Of a stretch of DNA of 34,799 nt, positions 8,767 to 15,983 are shown in pieces (the stretch's first letter is position 1; each line of letters opens with the position of its first letter). This stretch comes from Betaproteobacteria bacterium. Its GTDB lineage: Bacteria > Pseudomonadota > Gammaproteobacteria > Burkholderiales > Thiobacteraceae. The stretch covers positions 1-34,799 of the forward strand of contig JANYAU010000007.1 of assembly GCA_025361165.1 (NCBI GenBank). The letters run 5' to 3'. A program made the translations under genes and the position numbers. Under the pieces are notes generated by a model that searched no databases, was not told the origin of the DNA, and worked only from the letters and a program-made list of their open reading frames with translations.

Positions 8767-8790
8767 CGCAGGCCGTAACCCACCAGGCGC

Positions 8791-10143
8791 CTAGTCGATC
8801 CCCAGCCGTTCCAGCCGATAGCGTAGCGCACGGAAAGTAATGCCCAGCAATTTCGCCGCCGCAGTCTTGTTGTAGCGGGCTTTTTCCAGCGCTTCCATGA
8901 TCGCTTCGCGTTCCAATCGGTCCAAATAATCCTGCAACGGCCATTTCGCTCCCGGTTCACGCGGTTCTTCATCCAGCGACGCCGGCATGCTGAGATAAAG
9001 ATCGTCGTGGCCGATTTTATCGCCGCTGCACAGCGCCAGCGCGCGCTCCAAAATATTTTCCAATTCGCGCACATTGCCGGGGAAGGCATAGTCGCGCAAA
9101 GCCGCAATCGCCTCTTCGCTTAATACCGGCGCCGCTGCGTCGGATTGCTTGGCCAAGCGCTCGAGCAGCGCTTGCGCAATAGGGGAAATATCCTCGCGCA
9201 TTTCGCGCAACGCCGGCATTTTGAGTTCGATCACGTTCAGCCGGTAATACAAATCCTGACGGAACTTGCCGTTTTCGACCAAGCTCGACAAGGCTTGATG
9301 CGTGGCGCTGATGATGCGCACATCGATGGGGTCTTCTTGCGTCGCGCCGACTTTACGTACTTTCTTTTCTTGTATGGTGCGTAACAGTTTGACTTGCATC
9401 GACAGCGGCAGATCGGCGACTTCGTCCAGGAATAGGGTGCCGCCGTTCGCAGCTTGGAAGAAGCCATCGCGATCCGCATCGGCGCCGGTGAACGCGCCTT
9501 TCTTGTAGCCGAAGAATTCGCTTTCCATGAGATTTTCCGGAATCGCGCCGCAGTTTACGGGCACGAAGGGCTGCGCCTGGCGGGTGCTTTGTTCATGGAT
9601 GAGGCGCGCCGCGAGTTCCTTGCCACAGCCCGATTCGCCGGTGACGTACACCGGCGCTTGGCTGCGCGCGAGTTTGTCTATCATATTGCGCGCGAGTTGG
9701 ATCGCCGGCGAGTTGCCGAGCAGGGTGTGATCGGGTGCCGCTTGCGTGTCTTTTTCGGAGACGTTGAGCGCCGATTTGACCAACGCACGCAACTGTTCCA
9801 GCGACACCGGTTTGGGTATGTAATCGAACGCACCGGCTTTGAGCGCCGCCACGGCGTTTTCCGTGCTGCCATAGGCGGTAATCACCGCCACCGGCAACTC
9901 CGGGTGGTGCTGGCCGATATACTGCACCAGCTCGATGCCGGTGCCGTCAGGCAGGCGCATATCGGTTAAACACAGATCGTACGCATGGGTTTTGAGCAGC
10001 GCGATTGCGTCTGCCACTTTCATTGCGCGCTGGGATTCGAGCCCCATGCGCACCAGCGTTAATTCGAGCAACTCCAAAATATCGGCTTCGTCGTCGACGA
10101 TCAGCACCTTGGGCGCGCCATGACTGGCGGAAGATTGCTTCAA
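8791..10143 (-). CDS. pilR: Sigma-54-dependent response regulator PilR
   Basis: Two-component activator of type IV pilin transcription, 450 aa. The receiver domain (about 11-125) has Asp61 in LCLTDMRLPDG and the KPV lysine. The AAA+ domain has Walker A GESGCGKE, the sigma-54 contact loop GAFTGA and Walker B GGTLFLDEVADL. A Fis-type helix-turn-helix ends the protein (NKTAAAKLLGITFRALRYRL). It starts with TTG, overlapping the pilS stop as TTGA; GGAG lies 7 bases upstream of this TTG. The nearby ATG is in the pilS frame and runs straight to stop. The pilin-like gene at 30526-31212, with its own -24/-12 promoter, is the obvious candidate target in this window. Confidence 0.93.
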   Translation of the reverse strand: MKQSSASHGAPKVLIVDDEADILELLELTLVRMGLESQRAMKVADAIALLKTHAYDLCLTDMRLPDGTGIELVQYIGQHHPELPVAVITAYGSTENAVAALKAGAFDYIPKPVSLEQLRALVKSALNVSEKDTQAAPDHTLLGNSPAIQLARNMIDKLARSQAPVYVTGESGCGKELAARLIHEQSTRQAQPFVPVNCGAIPENLMESEFFGYKKGAFTGADADRDGFFQAANGGTLFLDEVADLPLSMQVKLLRTIQEKKVRKVGATQEDPIDVRIISATHQALSSLVENGKFRQDLYYRLNVIELKMPALREMREDISPIAQALLERLAKQSDAAAPVLSEEAIAALRDYAFPGNVRELENILERALALCSGDKIGHDDLYLSMPASLDEEPREPGAKWPLQDYLDRLEREAIMEALEKARYNKTAAAKLLGITFRALRYRLERLGID

Positions 10144-11819
10144 TGCATTGCTCCTTTACTGCAAAGCTGGAATTGCCCACCGGGGGCGACTTCAATGTAA
10201 TCCAGTGTGGCGCCATTCGCTTCCGCAAGTTGGCGCGCGATATACAGGCCGAGGCCGGTGCCGGTGCTCTCGGTGGTGAAAAACGGTTCGAATAATTGGG
10301 CTTGGATGGCACCGGGTACGCCGGGGCCGTCATCGATCACATCCAATTGTATTACATTCTCGCCGTGCGCCTGGCTCACCACCAGACGGATACTGCCCGC
10401 GTGCTGCTGACAATAGCGCCAGGCGTTGCGACACAGGTTCCATAGTACCTGGTGCAAATGGTAGCGATCGAAGTGTATGGATAAAGACGGGTCGGCTTCA
10501 ATCAGGAACAAGTCGGGTGCAAGGTGTTCTGTGTGGCAAAACTCCTGACAGAAAGTATGCAGGTATTGCGCCAGATGCAACGTTTCGGGCTGACCGCGAT
10601 CCTTGCGGTTGAGTTGCAAGATGTCCTGCACCATGCGGTCGAGGCGGAAAGTGTTGTCGTGGATGATTTCGAGCAGGCGCTTTTGCGTTGCATCGAAATG
10701 TTCATCCTCTTGCAGCAATTGCGTCGCATGGCCGATGGCGCTGAGCGGGTTGCGAATCTCGTGCGCGATGTTGGCGGTCAGGCGGCCCAATGCGGCGAGT
10801 TTCAATTGCTGCGCTTGGGCTTGCAGCCGACTCAAATCCTCCAGAAAAATCACCGCGCCTAAGGCGCGTTTGGTGCCGATGGGAGTAATGCGTGCGCGGA
10901 AGGAACGGTGGCCACTCGGCGTGCGCAGCGGCAATAGGCTAATGTCGCCGGACTCACGCCATTCCGCGATACGCTGGGAAAGGCTTGCCGAATAAGCGTC
11001 GATGGTGGTTTCGCCGCGGCTGCCCGGCAGCGGGCCCAACATGCGCTCGGCTTGGGTGTTGATTTGGCGTACGCGGTTGTCGCCATCGACTACGATTACG
11101 CCATCTTGCATATCCTGGATGACCAGCCGGTTCACGGCGTCCAAATTGGCTAAGTCGATGCGCTGGCGTTGCGCAATGGCTTCGCTAACGGTGAGCCGCT
11201 GTGCCAAGTAATAGGCAAGCCCAGCAACGACGAAGTAGGTAATCGACAACAAACCCGCTTGCAGATAGTTGTCTGACGCGCCTTGGGTGTAGGAACGATA
11301 AGTCTCTTCGAACAGCACCGCGATGGTAGCGACTGCGGCATGAAACATCGCCAGCTTGCCGCGCGCGATCAGGCTGGAAGCGGCCAGCGTCACTAAAATC
11401 AGTAAACCCAGGCCGCTGGCGATACCGCCGCTGCTGTACATCAATACCGTGATCAGCAGAATGTCGGCCATGACTTGGCCGGAAACTTGAATCTCGAAAC
11501 GCGGCCAGCGTGATTGAATAGTAACGATGACCAGCCCGCCGAACAACAAGTAGAGCACGCTGGCGAGAACGTACATATGGGGCGCATAAGCGCCGAGCGG
11601 GTTGTGCGCGGAAAGGAGCAAATGCGCCAGCAGTAAAATGCCAGCCGCGATCATGCGATACAAATTGAAGTAGTGCAGCGAACGCCAATAAGTATGGGCG
11701 AGATGTGCGGGGGAACTCGACACCAGTTCCGGCACAGCGTCGCGCCAGGCGCTTAGCGCTGCACGAGGGCTATTGCTGGTGCTGCTGGCGGTGCTCGTCG
11801 GTGCAGAAGAATTCTCCAC
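10140..11819 (-). CDS. pilS: Sensor histidine kinase PilS
   Basis: Membrane kinase paired with PilR. Six hydrophobic helices occupy roughly residues 55-210 (for example MIAAGILLLAHLLL and GLLILVTLAASSL). A PAS domain follows (MQDGVIVVDGDNRVRQIN), then the HisKA H-box NIAHEIRNPLSAIG with His353, and the ATPase N-box (LWNLCRNAWRY), G1 (VIDDGPGVPG) and G2 (GTGLGLYIARQLAE). In Pseudomonas PilS senses pilin through its membrane helices; here that is inference. The GTG at 11819 overlaps the end of the PP0621-type gene by 50 bases and lacks a clear ribosome site. Internal GTG codons nearer VPELVSSS are alternative starts, so the first 25-30 residues are uncertain. Confidence 0.93.
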   Translation of the reverse strand: MENSSAPTSTASSTSNSPRAALSAWRDAVPELVSSSPAHLAHTYWRSLHYFNLYRMIAAGILLLAHLLLSAHNPLGAYAPHMYVLASVLYLLFGGLVIVTIQSRWPRFEIQVSGQVMADILLITVLMYSSGGIASGLGLLILVTLAASSLIARGKLAMFHAAVATIAVLFEETYRSYTQGASDNYLQAGLLSITYFVVAGLAYYLAQRLTVSEAIAQRQRIDLANLDAVNRLVIQDMQDGVIVVDGDNRVRQINTQAERMLGPLPGSRGETTIDAYSASLSQRIAEWRESGDISLLPLRTPSGHRSFRARITPIGTKRALGAVIFLEDLSRLQAQAQQLKLAALGRLTANIAHEIRNPLSAIGHATQLLQEDEHFDATQKRLLEIIHDNTFRLDRMVQDILQLNRKDRGQPETLHLAQYLHTFCQEFCHTEHLAPDLFLIEADPSLSIHFDRYHLHQVLWNLCRNAWRYCQQHAGSIRLVVSQAHGENVIQLDVIDDGPGVPGAIQAQLFEPFFTTESTGTGLGLYIARQLAEANGATLDYIEVAPGGQFQLCSKGAMH

Positions 11820-12006
11820 GACTGAAGATGGCCTCGGTTTTCGGTACGTTCACGCCGCAGTGGACGCATCGCACCATATTCTCGGCTACAGGCGACCGAT
11901 GCGTTTCCGGATGTGGGCCAGCGGGTCGCTGCAGGTTGCGAAAATAGCCTTTCAGCAATAGATAGATGATGAATGCGCCAATGACGATAACCAACAACCG
12001 GCCCAT
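11770..12006 (-). CDS. PP0621-family small membrane protein with zinc-finger-like tail
   Basis: 78-residue protein with one N-terminal transmembrane helix (LLVIVIGAFIIYLLLKGYF) and a C-terminal treble-clef-like motif: C-x-x-C in VRCVHCGVNVP and C-x3-H in FFCTDEHRQQH. AAGGG lies about 7 bases before the ATG. Genes of this type commonly precede pilS in beta- and gammaproteobacteria, and here it overlaps pilS by 50 bases, implying one operon. Function is unknown; a metal-binding accessory to PilS signalling or pilus assembly would be a guess. Confidence 0.85.
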   Translation of the reverse strand: MGRLLVIVIGAFIIYLLLKGYFRNLQRPAGPHPETHRSPVAENMVRCVHCGVNVPKTEAIFSRGEFFCTDEHRQQHQQ

Positions 12007-12098
12007 GCTTATCCCTTAATCCGATATTAGCGCCGCATCATATCATGGGTGGGCCGGCGCTTGTTTGGGCGGTAGGGGGGATAGAGCGCGCGGCGGCA

Positions 12099-12116
12099 CC
12101 GAGTTCAAGCACTCGG
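12099..12116. other. Hairpin downstream of the Crp-like gene
   Basis: CCGAGT-N6-ACTCGG stem with extra flanking GGC/GCC pairing, 44 bases past the stop of the Crp-like gene. No T run follows on either strand, so it is at most a rho-assisted or 3'-end stabilising structure. The rest of 12007-12159 holds nothing else I recognise. Confidence 0.35.
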
Positions 12117-12159
12117 GCGCCGTTGATTGCTTGCTAGATGCCGCAATGATTTGACCCGG

Positions 12160-13005
12160 TCATGCAGCGATCAAGTCCGCGTGCAAGCGACCGAACTCTT
12201 TCTTCACCACGTCGTAACATTCGCAAGCTTGTGTTTCTAATCCTGGCCGATTCAGCACCTCGATATGGCCGCGGCTGTAACTTATTAGGCCGGCCAACTG
12301 CAATTTCCCGGCTACCTCCGTGATGCTTTCTCGGCGCACCCCGAGCATGCCGGCTATCAATTCCTGGGTCATCGTCAGGGTGCTCGAAGACGCGCGGTCA
12401 AAATTTAGGAGTAACCAACGGCACAATTGCTGTTCAACCGAATGGCGCCGGATACAGCCGGTGGTCTGCGCCATCTGTGCCATCAAGGTGCGTGTGTACC
12501 GCATTAACAACGGCTGCATAGATCCACGGTGATCGACTTCGCGCTTTAGCCATTTCGCGTTCAATCGATAGCCGTAGCCGGGGCTTAGTACCGTGGCCTG
12601 AGTGAGAGCGGCGTCACCTAAGATCGAAGCGCCGAGTATGCCCTCATTGCCCACTACAGCAACCTCAATCGATGCGCCATCTTCCATGGTGCACAGGAGA
12701 GATACCGTGGCCGTGGTGGGGAAATAGGCATATTCCAATTTCTCACCGAATCTATAAAGAATATCGGCACGTGACAGAGGGAACTGTTCAAGATGCGGTG
12801 CAATACGCTCAAACTCATCTTCGGGAAGCGCGGCAAGTAGAAAATTATGCCGCGGGCCTGGGGACTCGTGGGCGCAACTTTCTGCACAAAAATCGATGTG
12901 ATGATGCTGTTCCCGCTCATGCGGTGGTGGGGTGGAGAGATTAAAATTTGCGCCGACAATGGTTTTAAAGTTGCTGTCGAGATGAATGCGGGTCAGAGAA
13001 TGCAT
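12160..13005 (-). CDS. Crp/Fnr-type transcriptional regulator with His/Cys-rich N-terminal extension
   Basis: 281 aa from the ATG at 13005, chosen because GAGGAAA lies 7 bases upstream. The frame is open another 61 codons, but that part is low-complexity read-through of the preceding gene. A cyclic-nucleotide-binding-like beta-roll spans about residues 55-170 (LPEDEFERIAPHLEQFPL, YFPTTATVSLLCTMEDG). A winged helix-turn-helix follows (MTQELIAGMLGVRRESITE). The first 50 residues are atypical: H29, H34-H35-H36, C40, C44 and H46 cluster in a metal-ligand-like pattern. The stop of the small membrane protein gene lies 13 bases upstream, so both are probably translated from one mRNA. The effector is unknown. 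Confidence 0.85.
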   Translation of the reverse strand: MHSLTRIHLDSNFKTIVGANFNLSTPPPHEREQHHHIDFCAESCAHESPGPRHNFLLAALPEDEFERIAPHLEQFPLSRADILYRFGEKLEYAYFPTTATVSLLCTMEDGASIEVAVVGNEGILGASILGDAALTQATVLSPGYGYRLNAKWLKREVDHRGSMQPLLMRYTRTLMAQMAQTTGCIRRHSVEQQLCRWLLLNFDRASSSTLTMTQELIAGMLGVRRESITEVAGKLQLAGLISYSRGHIEVLNRPGLETQACECYDVVKKEFGRLHADLIAA

Positions 13006-13018
13006 TGGATTTCCTCGA

Positions 13019-13294
13019 TTAATGTTGTGCATCGGAAAGAGCGGCGGTGGGGTGGGTCGCCTCTTCGCCCTGGCATGGGTCGCACGGGTTTTTCGCGGCG
13101 TGCATGGCTGGTAAAGAGGAGCCGGGGTGCGATGTCGTTTGGGGTTCGCGCGCACCGCCCCGAACGGCTGGCAACTCCATCTGTACAAGAGGCGAATAAC
13201 GGCTGATTACCACGATCCCCCATAAGCTGAAAATCGTGACAGCGATGCCCGTGAACAACAGCACCGGGTAAAGATGGTTTTTTTTATTTCCCAT
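13019..13294 (-). CDS. Small membrane protein with Cys-containing tail, unknown function
   Basis: 91 residues with a single N-terminal transmembrane helix (YPVLLFTGIAVTIFSLWGIV) and a polar tail that includes AAKNPCDPCQGEE, a C-x-x-C-type motif. AGAGGAC lies about 8 bases upstream of the ATG, which supports real translation. It ends 13 bases before the Crp-like gene and begins 94 bases after the EF-hand/BON gene. I do not recognise the family with certainty. Tails built from NPC units occur in some metal- and redox-related proteins of betaproteobacteria, but that link is only a resemblance. Confidence 0.65.
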   Translation of the reverse strand: MGNKKNHLYPVLLFTGIAVTIFSLWGIVVISRYSPLVQMELPAVRGGAREPQTTSHPGSSLPAMHAAKNPCDPCQGEEATHPTAALSDAQH

Positions 13295-13340
13295 ACTTTA
13301 GTCCTCTAGTCAAAGCCAGTTCGGCTCGGCTGCCACAACA

Positions 13341-13392
13341 CGGAACGCACCGCCTATCTGGTGCGTCCCGCGTGCTAAGCGGCTTGCTTAGC
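13341..13392 (-). other. Two hairpins at and after the EF-hand/BON stop codon
   Basis: The first hairpin, GCTAAGC-N5-GCTTAGC (13374-13392), contains the stop codon of the gene. The second (about 13342-13369) pairs GGGACGCACC with GGTGCGTTCC, ten base pairs with one G-U. Neither is followed by a T run, so they may stabilise the upstream mRNA or modulate read-through into the small membrane protein and Crp-like genes. Confidence 0.5.
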
Positions 13393-13906
13393 TTTTCACG
13401 ATCAGGTTATTTACGACGTTCTTGACGCCCTTTACGCTGGCGGCAATTTCCGCTGCTTTGGCGGCTTGTTGTTCGTTATCGATAAAGCCACTGAGTTGCA
13501 CTGTGCCTTTATAGGTTTCAACACTGACTTTGAGTCCTTTAATCAGGGAATTTTTAAGCAATTCTGCCTTTACCTTAGTGGTAATCACGCTGTCGTCGAC
13601 GTAGTGTTCCACCTTTATCCGTTCATCAATAGCTTTCGCTTTGATGAATTCATCCGCATCTAATTTGTTGTCATGATTAGCGTCGGCATCGCTGAAAGCG
13701 CGGTCGGATAGATGGCGCTTCTTTGCCTCTTGAAGTGAAATGTAACCATCATGGTTCTCGTCCAATTGATCAAACGTGCGGTTATGCATTTTTTCCGTTT
13801 CGGCAGGGGCTGCATGCGCCACGCTGATAGCGCCTGCGATTAACGTCACTGTCAGTAGCGCGCCAAGTTGTTGCTTCGAATATGAAAAAGTCTTCGTTGT
13901 ACTCAT
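13388..13906 (-). CDS. Periplasmic EF-hand plus BON-domain protein
   Basis: 172 residues. A Sec signal peptide (TVTLIAGAISVAHA, cleavage near residue 32) is followed by two EF-hand loops: Asp49-Glu60 (DENHDGYISLQE) and Asp75-Glu86 (ADANHDNKLDADE). A C-terminal BON domain covers about 103-172 (DDSVITTKVKAELL, YKGTVQLSGFIDN, VKNVVNNLIVK). BON domains (OsmY family) bind phospholipid or protect the envelope; EF-hands suggest calcium dependence. TAGGAG lies about 9 bases upstream of the ATG. The promoter region carries a sigma-54 -24/-12 element, an IHF site and two GlrR-like sites, placing the gene under GlrKR control by inference. It is probably an envelope-stress or calcium-responsive protein. 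Confidence 0.9.
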   Translation of the reverse strand: MSTTKTFSYSKQQLGALLTVTLIAGAISVAHAAPAETEKMHNRTFDQLDENHDGYISLQEAKKRHLSDRAFSDADANHDNKLDADEFIKAKAIDERIKVEHYVDDSVITTKVKAELLKNSLIKGLKVSVETYKGTVQLSGFIDNEQQAAKAAEIAASVKGVKNVVNNLIVKS

Positions 13907-13964
13907 GCTTGATCTCCTAAATCTGTTTTCAAAAAACGAACGTTGTCGTCTACCCTGTGGCTAC

Positions 13965-13979
13965 GCAAGCGTTGTGCCA
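13965..13979 (-). promoter_or_regulatory. Sigma-54 (-24/-12) promoter of the EF-hand/BON gene
   Basis: On the minus strand TGGCACAACGCTTGC has GG and GC exactly 10 bases apart, matching the TGGCAC-N5-TTGC consensus completely. The predicted transcript starts near 13953 and has a leader of about 47 bases with a good ribosome site. Confidence 0.85.
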
Positions 13980-14033
13980 GAAACTTTTTTTATATTAAAA
14001 CAATGGATTAATGTCATGCGGCAGGTGCGGTGG

Positions 14034-14051
14034 TGTCGCCATTTAACGACG
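14034..14051. promoter_or_regulatory. GlrR-like enhancer site, proximal
   Basis: TGTC-N10-GACG, one base off the TGTC-N10-GACA motif of E. coli GlrR. It is centred about 90 bases upstream of the predicted sigma-54 start. The 18-mer is an inverted copy (17 of 18 bases) of the distal site at 14101-14118. Confidence 0.7.
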
Positions 14052-14071
14052 AGCGGCCCAGTCCGGGGTGA

Positions 14072-14084
14072 CAAGCGCTTGATT
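14072..14084 (-). promoter_or_regulatory. IHF binding site
   Basis: AATCAAGCGCTTG on the minus strand fits the IHF consensus WATCAA-N4-TTR at every defined position. It lies between the two GlrR-like sites upstream of the sigma-54 promoter, where DNA bending could help activator-polymerase contact, as at E. coli glmY. Confidence 0.6.
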
Positions 14085-14100
14085 CGGCGCGGGCTTATAC

Positions 14101-14118
14101 CGTCGCTAAATGGCGACA
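14101..14118. promoter_or_regulatory. GlrR-like enhancer site, distal
   Basis: CGTC-N10-GACA, centred 67 bases from the proximal site and about 156 bases upstream of the predicted start. It ends just before the glrR stop codon (14123). Confidence 0.7.
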
Positions 14119-14122
14119 GAAA

Positions 14123-15475
14123 TTAGGATTGCGGGGTTTTGAAAAATGCAGGATCGAGCTGATGGCGTTGCAGTAGCTTATAAAATTCGGTGCGATTACG
14201 TTTAGCAAGCCGCGCTGCTTGCGTGACATTGCCCTGGGTTATTTTGAGAAGTTGCACCAAATATTCGCGTTCAAACCGCTTGCGTGCCTCGTCGAAAGAG
14301 GCGAGTTGCTCTTCTTCCTTATGTATCGCATCGCGAATCAGGTCTGCGGGAATAATCGATGTGGTGCACAGCGCGACAGCTTGTTCCACGACATTGAGTA
14401 ATTGACGCACATTGCCTGGCCAAGCAGCGCTCACCAGCATTTCCATGACTTCGGGGGAAAAGCTGCCAATCGACTTATGGTATTTGGTCGCGAGTGTTTG
14501 CAGAAAATGGTTGGCCAATAGCGGGATGTCTTCGCGCCGCTCGGCCAGCGTCGGTAGCGTCAGCGTGACCACATTGAGCCGGTAAAAAAGATCCTCACGA
14601 AAATTACCGGCTGCGACTTCGGCTTTCAGATCGCGATGGGAGGCAGAGATGATGCGCACATCCATCGCAATCGATTCCGCGGCGCCGACCGGGTGCACCT
14701 GCTTTTCCTGCAATACGCGTAGCAATTTGACTTGCAGCGCGATAGGCATATCGCCGATCTCATCCAGGAACAAGGTACCGTGATCCGCGGTGCGAAACAG
14801 GCCTTTGCGCGATTCGATCGCGCCGGTAAAGGAGCCTTTGGTATGGCCGAACAGCTCCGACTCCAACAGTTGCTCCGGAATGGCGCCGCAGTTGACGGCG
14901 ACAAACGGCTTATCCCGCCGCGGGCTGGCGGCATGAATGGCGCGCGCCAAGAGTTCTTTGCCCGTCCCGCTTTCGCCATGAATGAAAACGCTGGCATCCC
15001 CTTCCGCCACCAGACGCGCTTTGCCCAGCAGGTCTTCCATTAGCGGGCTTTGGGTGGCGATGGCTTTGCGCCAATCGGCATTCGTGGGATCGACCGGGCC
15101 GGCACTGAGGCGTACCGCTTTTTCTACTTCCGCCAGCAAGCTGCGACTATCGAAAGGTTTAGTCAGAAAGCCAAACACGCCGCGCCGTGTGGCAGCGACA
15201 GCGTCAGGAATGGTGCCATGGGCGGTGAGAATAATGACCGGCAGATTGGGATGAGTGGCGCGGATTTGCTCAAACAGCGCCATGCCATCCATGCCCGGCA
15301 TGCGCAAATCGGTGATGACCACATGCGGCCGAACCATGGAGAGCTTGGCGATCCCGGCTTCGCCATTTTCTGCAGTGAGGGTTTCATAGCCTGAAGCATC
15401 GAGTCTGATTTTCAACAGCTTGAGCAGATCAGGATCGTCGTCTACTACCAGGACTTTGATTGGCGCATCCGTCAT
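14123..15475 (-). CDS. glrR: Sigma-54-dependent response regulator GlrR
   Basis: 450-residue activator of the GlrR/QseF type. The receiver domain has Asp56 (VVITDLRMPGMDG). The AAA+ domain has Walker A GESGTGKE, a GSFTGA sigma-54 contact loop instead of the usual GAFTGA, and Walker B TLFLDEIGDMP. The C-terminal Fis-like helix-turn-helix reads NVTQAARLAKRNRTEFYKLL. In E. coli GlrR binds TGTC-N10-GACA sites upstream of glmY. It is third in glrK-qseG-glrR, ten bases after qseG, the same order as in enterobacteria. The two matching sites immediately downstream of its stop point to the EF-hand/BON gene as a target. Confidence 0.92.
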   Translation of the reverse strand: MTDAPIKVLVVDDDPDLLKLLKIRLDASGYETLTAENGEAGIAKLSMVRPHVVITDLRMPGMDGMALFEQIRATHPNLPVIILTAHGTIPDAVAATRRGVFGFLTKPFDSRSLLAEVEKAVRLSAGPVDPTNADWRKAIATQSPLMEDLLGKARLVAEGDASVFIHGESGTGKELLARAIHAASPRRDKPFVAVNCGAIPEQLLESELFGHTKGSFTGAIESRKGLFRTADHGTLFLDEIGDMPIALQVKLLRVLQEKQVHPVGAAESIAMDVRIISASHRDLKAEVAAGNFREDLFYRLNVVTLTLPTLAERREDIPLLANHFLQTLATKYHKSIGSFSPEVMEMLVSAAWPGNVRQLLNVVEQAVALCTTSIIPADLIRDAIHKEEEQLASFDEARKRFEREYLVQLLKITQGNVTQAARLAKRNRTEFYKLLQRHQLDPAFFKTPQS

Positions 15476-15485
15476 GAGGCGCCCA

Positions 15486-15983
15486 CTAAGGTTTTTCTCG
15501 TTGCATCAAATTTTTCTCCATGGACTTGAGCGCGTCGAGCTTTTTCTGAAGGGCGTCGGCGCGTTTATCCTTTTCGCGCATGTCTTCGAGCAGCGTGGTC
15601 AAAAAGAAGCCGAAGGCACGTAGGCTGCTATACGGGGGTTTGGCTTCTTTCAGCCACTCCTTAAGGAGGTTGAGCGCCATTGCGTCGTCGTTAAAACTGG
15701 CGTTGGGTAAACTTAATAACAGGCTAAGTTGTACTCGGCTGAAGTCGCTCTTTTTTTGCACGAAGGCTTGGTTGACTTGTTCGTATTCCTTATTCAGTTC
15801 CGCCGGATTCATCTTCTTGATGCGCTGGTGATAGCGCAACATCGTGTCCACATCGCTATCCATGATGCTGGAAATCTGCGATGCCGGAGAAGTGTCGGTG
15901 TCCCGCGAGCGTGCCGATAGTCCGGTACAAGCAGTGAGGTTGAGCAGCAGCAACAGCGATGCGATACGTAAGGCGTGGATCAT
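15486..15983 (-). CDS. qseG: QseG-like outer-membrane lipoprotein
   Basis: 165 residues with a lipoprotein signal (LLLLLNLTAC, acylated Cys19). A mostly helical body follows, rich in charged residues and ending in a coiled-coil-like stretch (DKRADALQKKLDALKSME). It sits between glrK and glrR as in E. coli, where QseG (YfhG) interacts with the kinase and modulates its activity. The ATG overlaps the glrK stop by four bases (ATGA). Sequence alone is too divergent for a firm call, so position and lipobox carry the assignment. Confidence 0.75.
   Translation of the reverse strand: MIHALRIASLLLLLNLTACTGLSARSRDTDTSPASQISSIMDSDVDTMLRYHQRIKKMNPAELNKEYEQVNQAFVQKKSDFSRVQLSLLLSLPNASFNDDAMALNLLKEWLKEAKPPYSSLRAFGFFLTTLLEDMREKDKRADALQKKLDALKSMEKNLMQREKP

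Noticed and set aside
10144-10148. ATG near the pilS end as the pilR start
   Set aside because: It is in the pilS frame and is followed by one codon and then the stop, so it cannot start pilR.
12993-13223. Alternative minus-strand frame over the small membrane protein
   Set aside because: It has no ribosome site and no hydrophobic segment, whereas the frame 13019-13294 has both.
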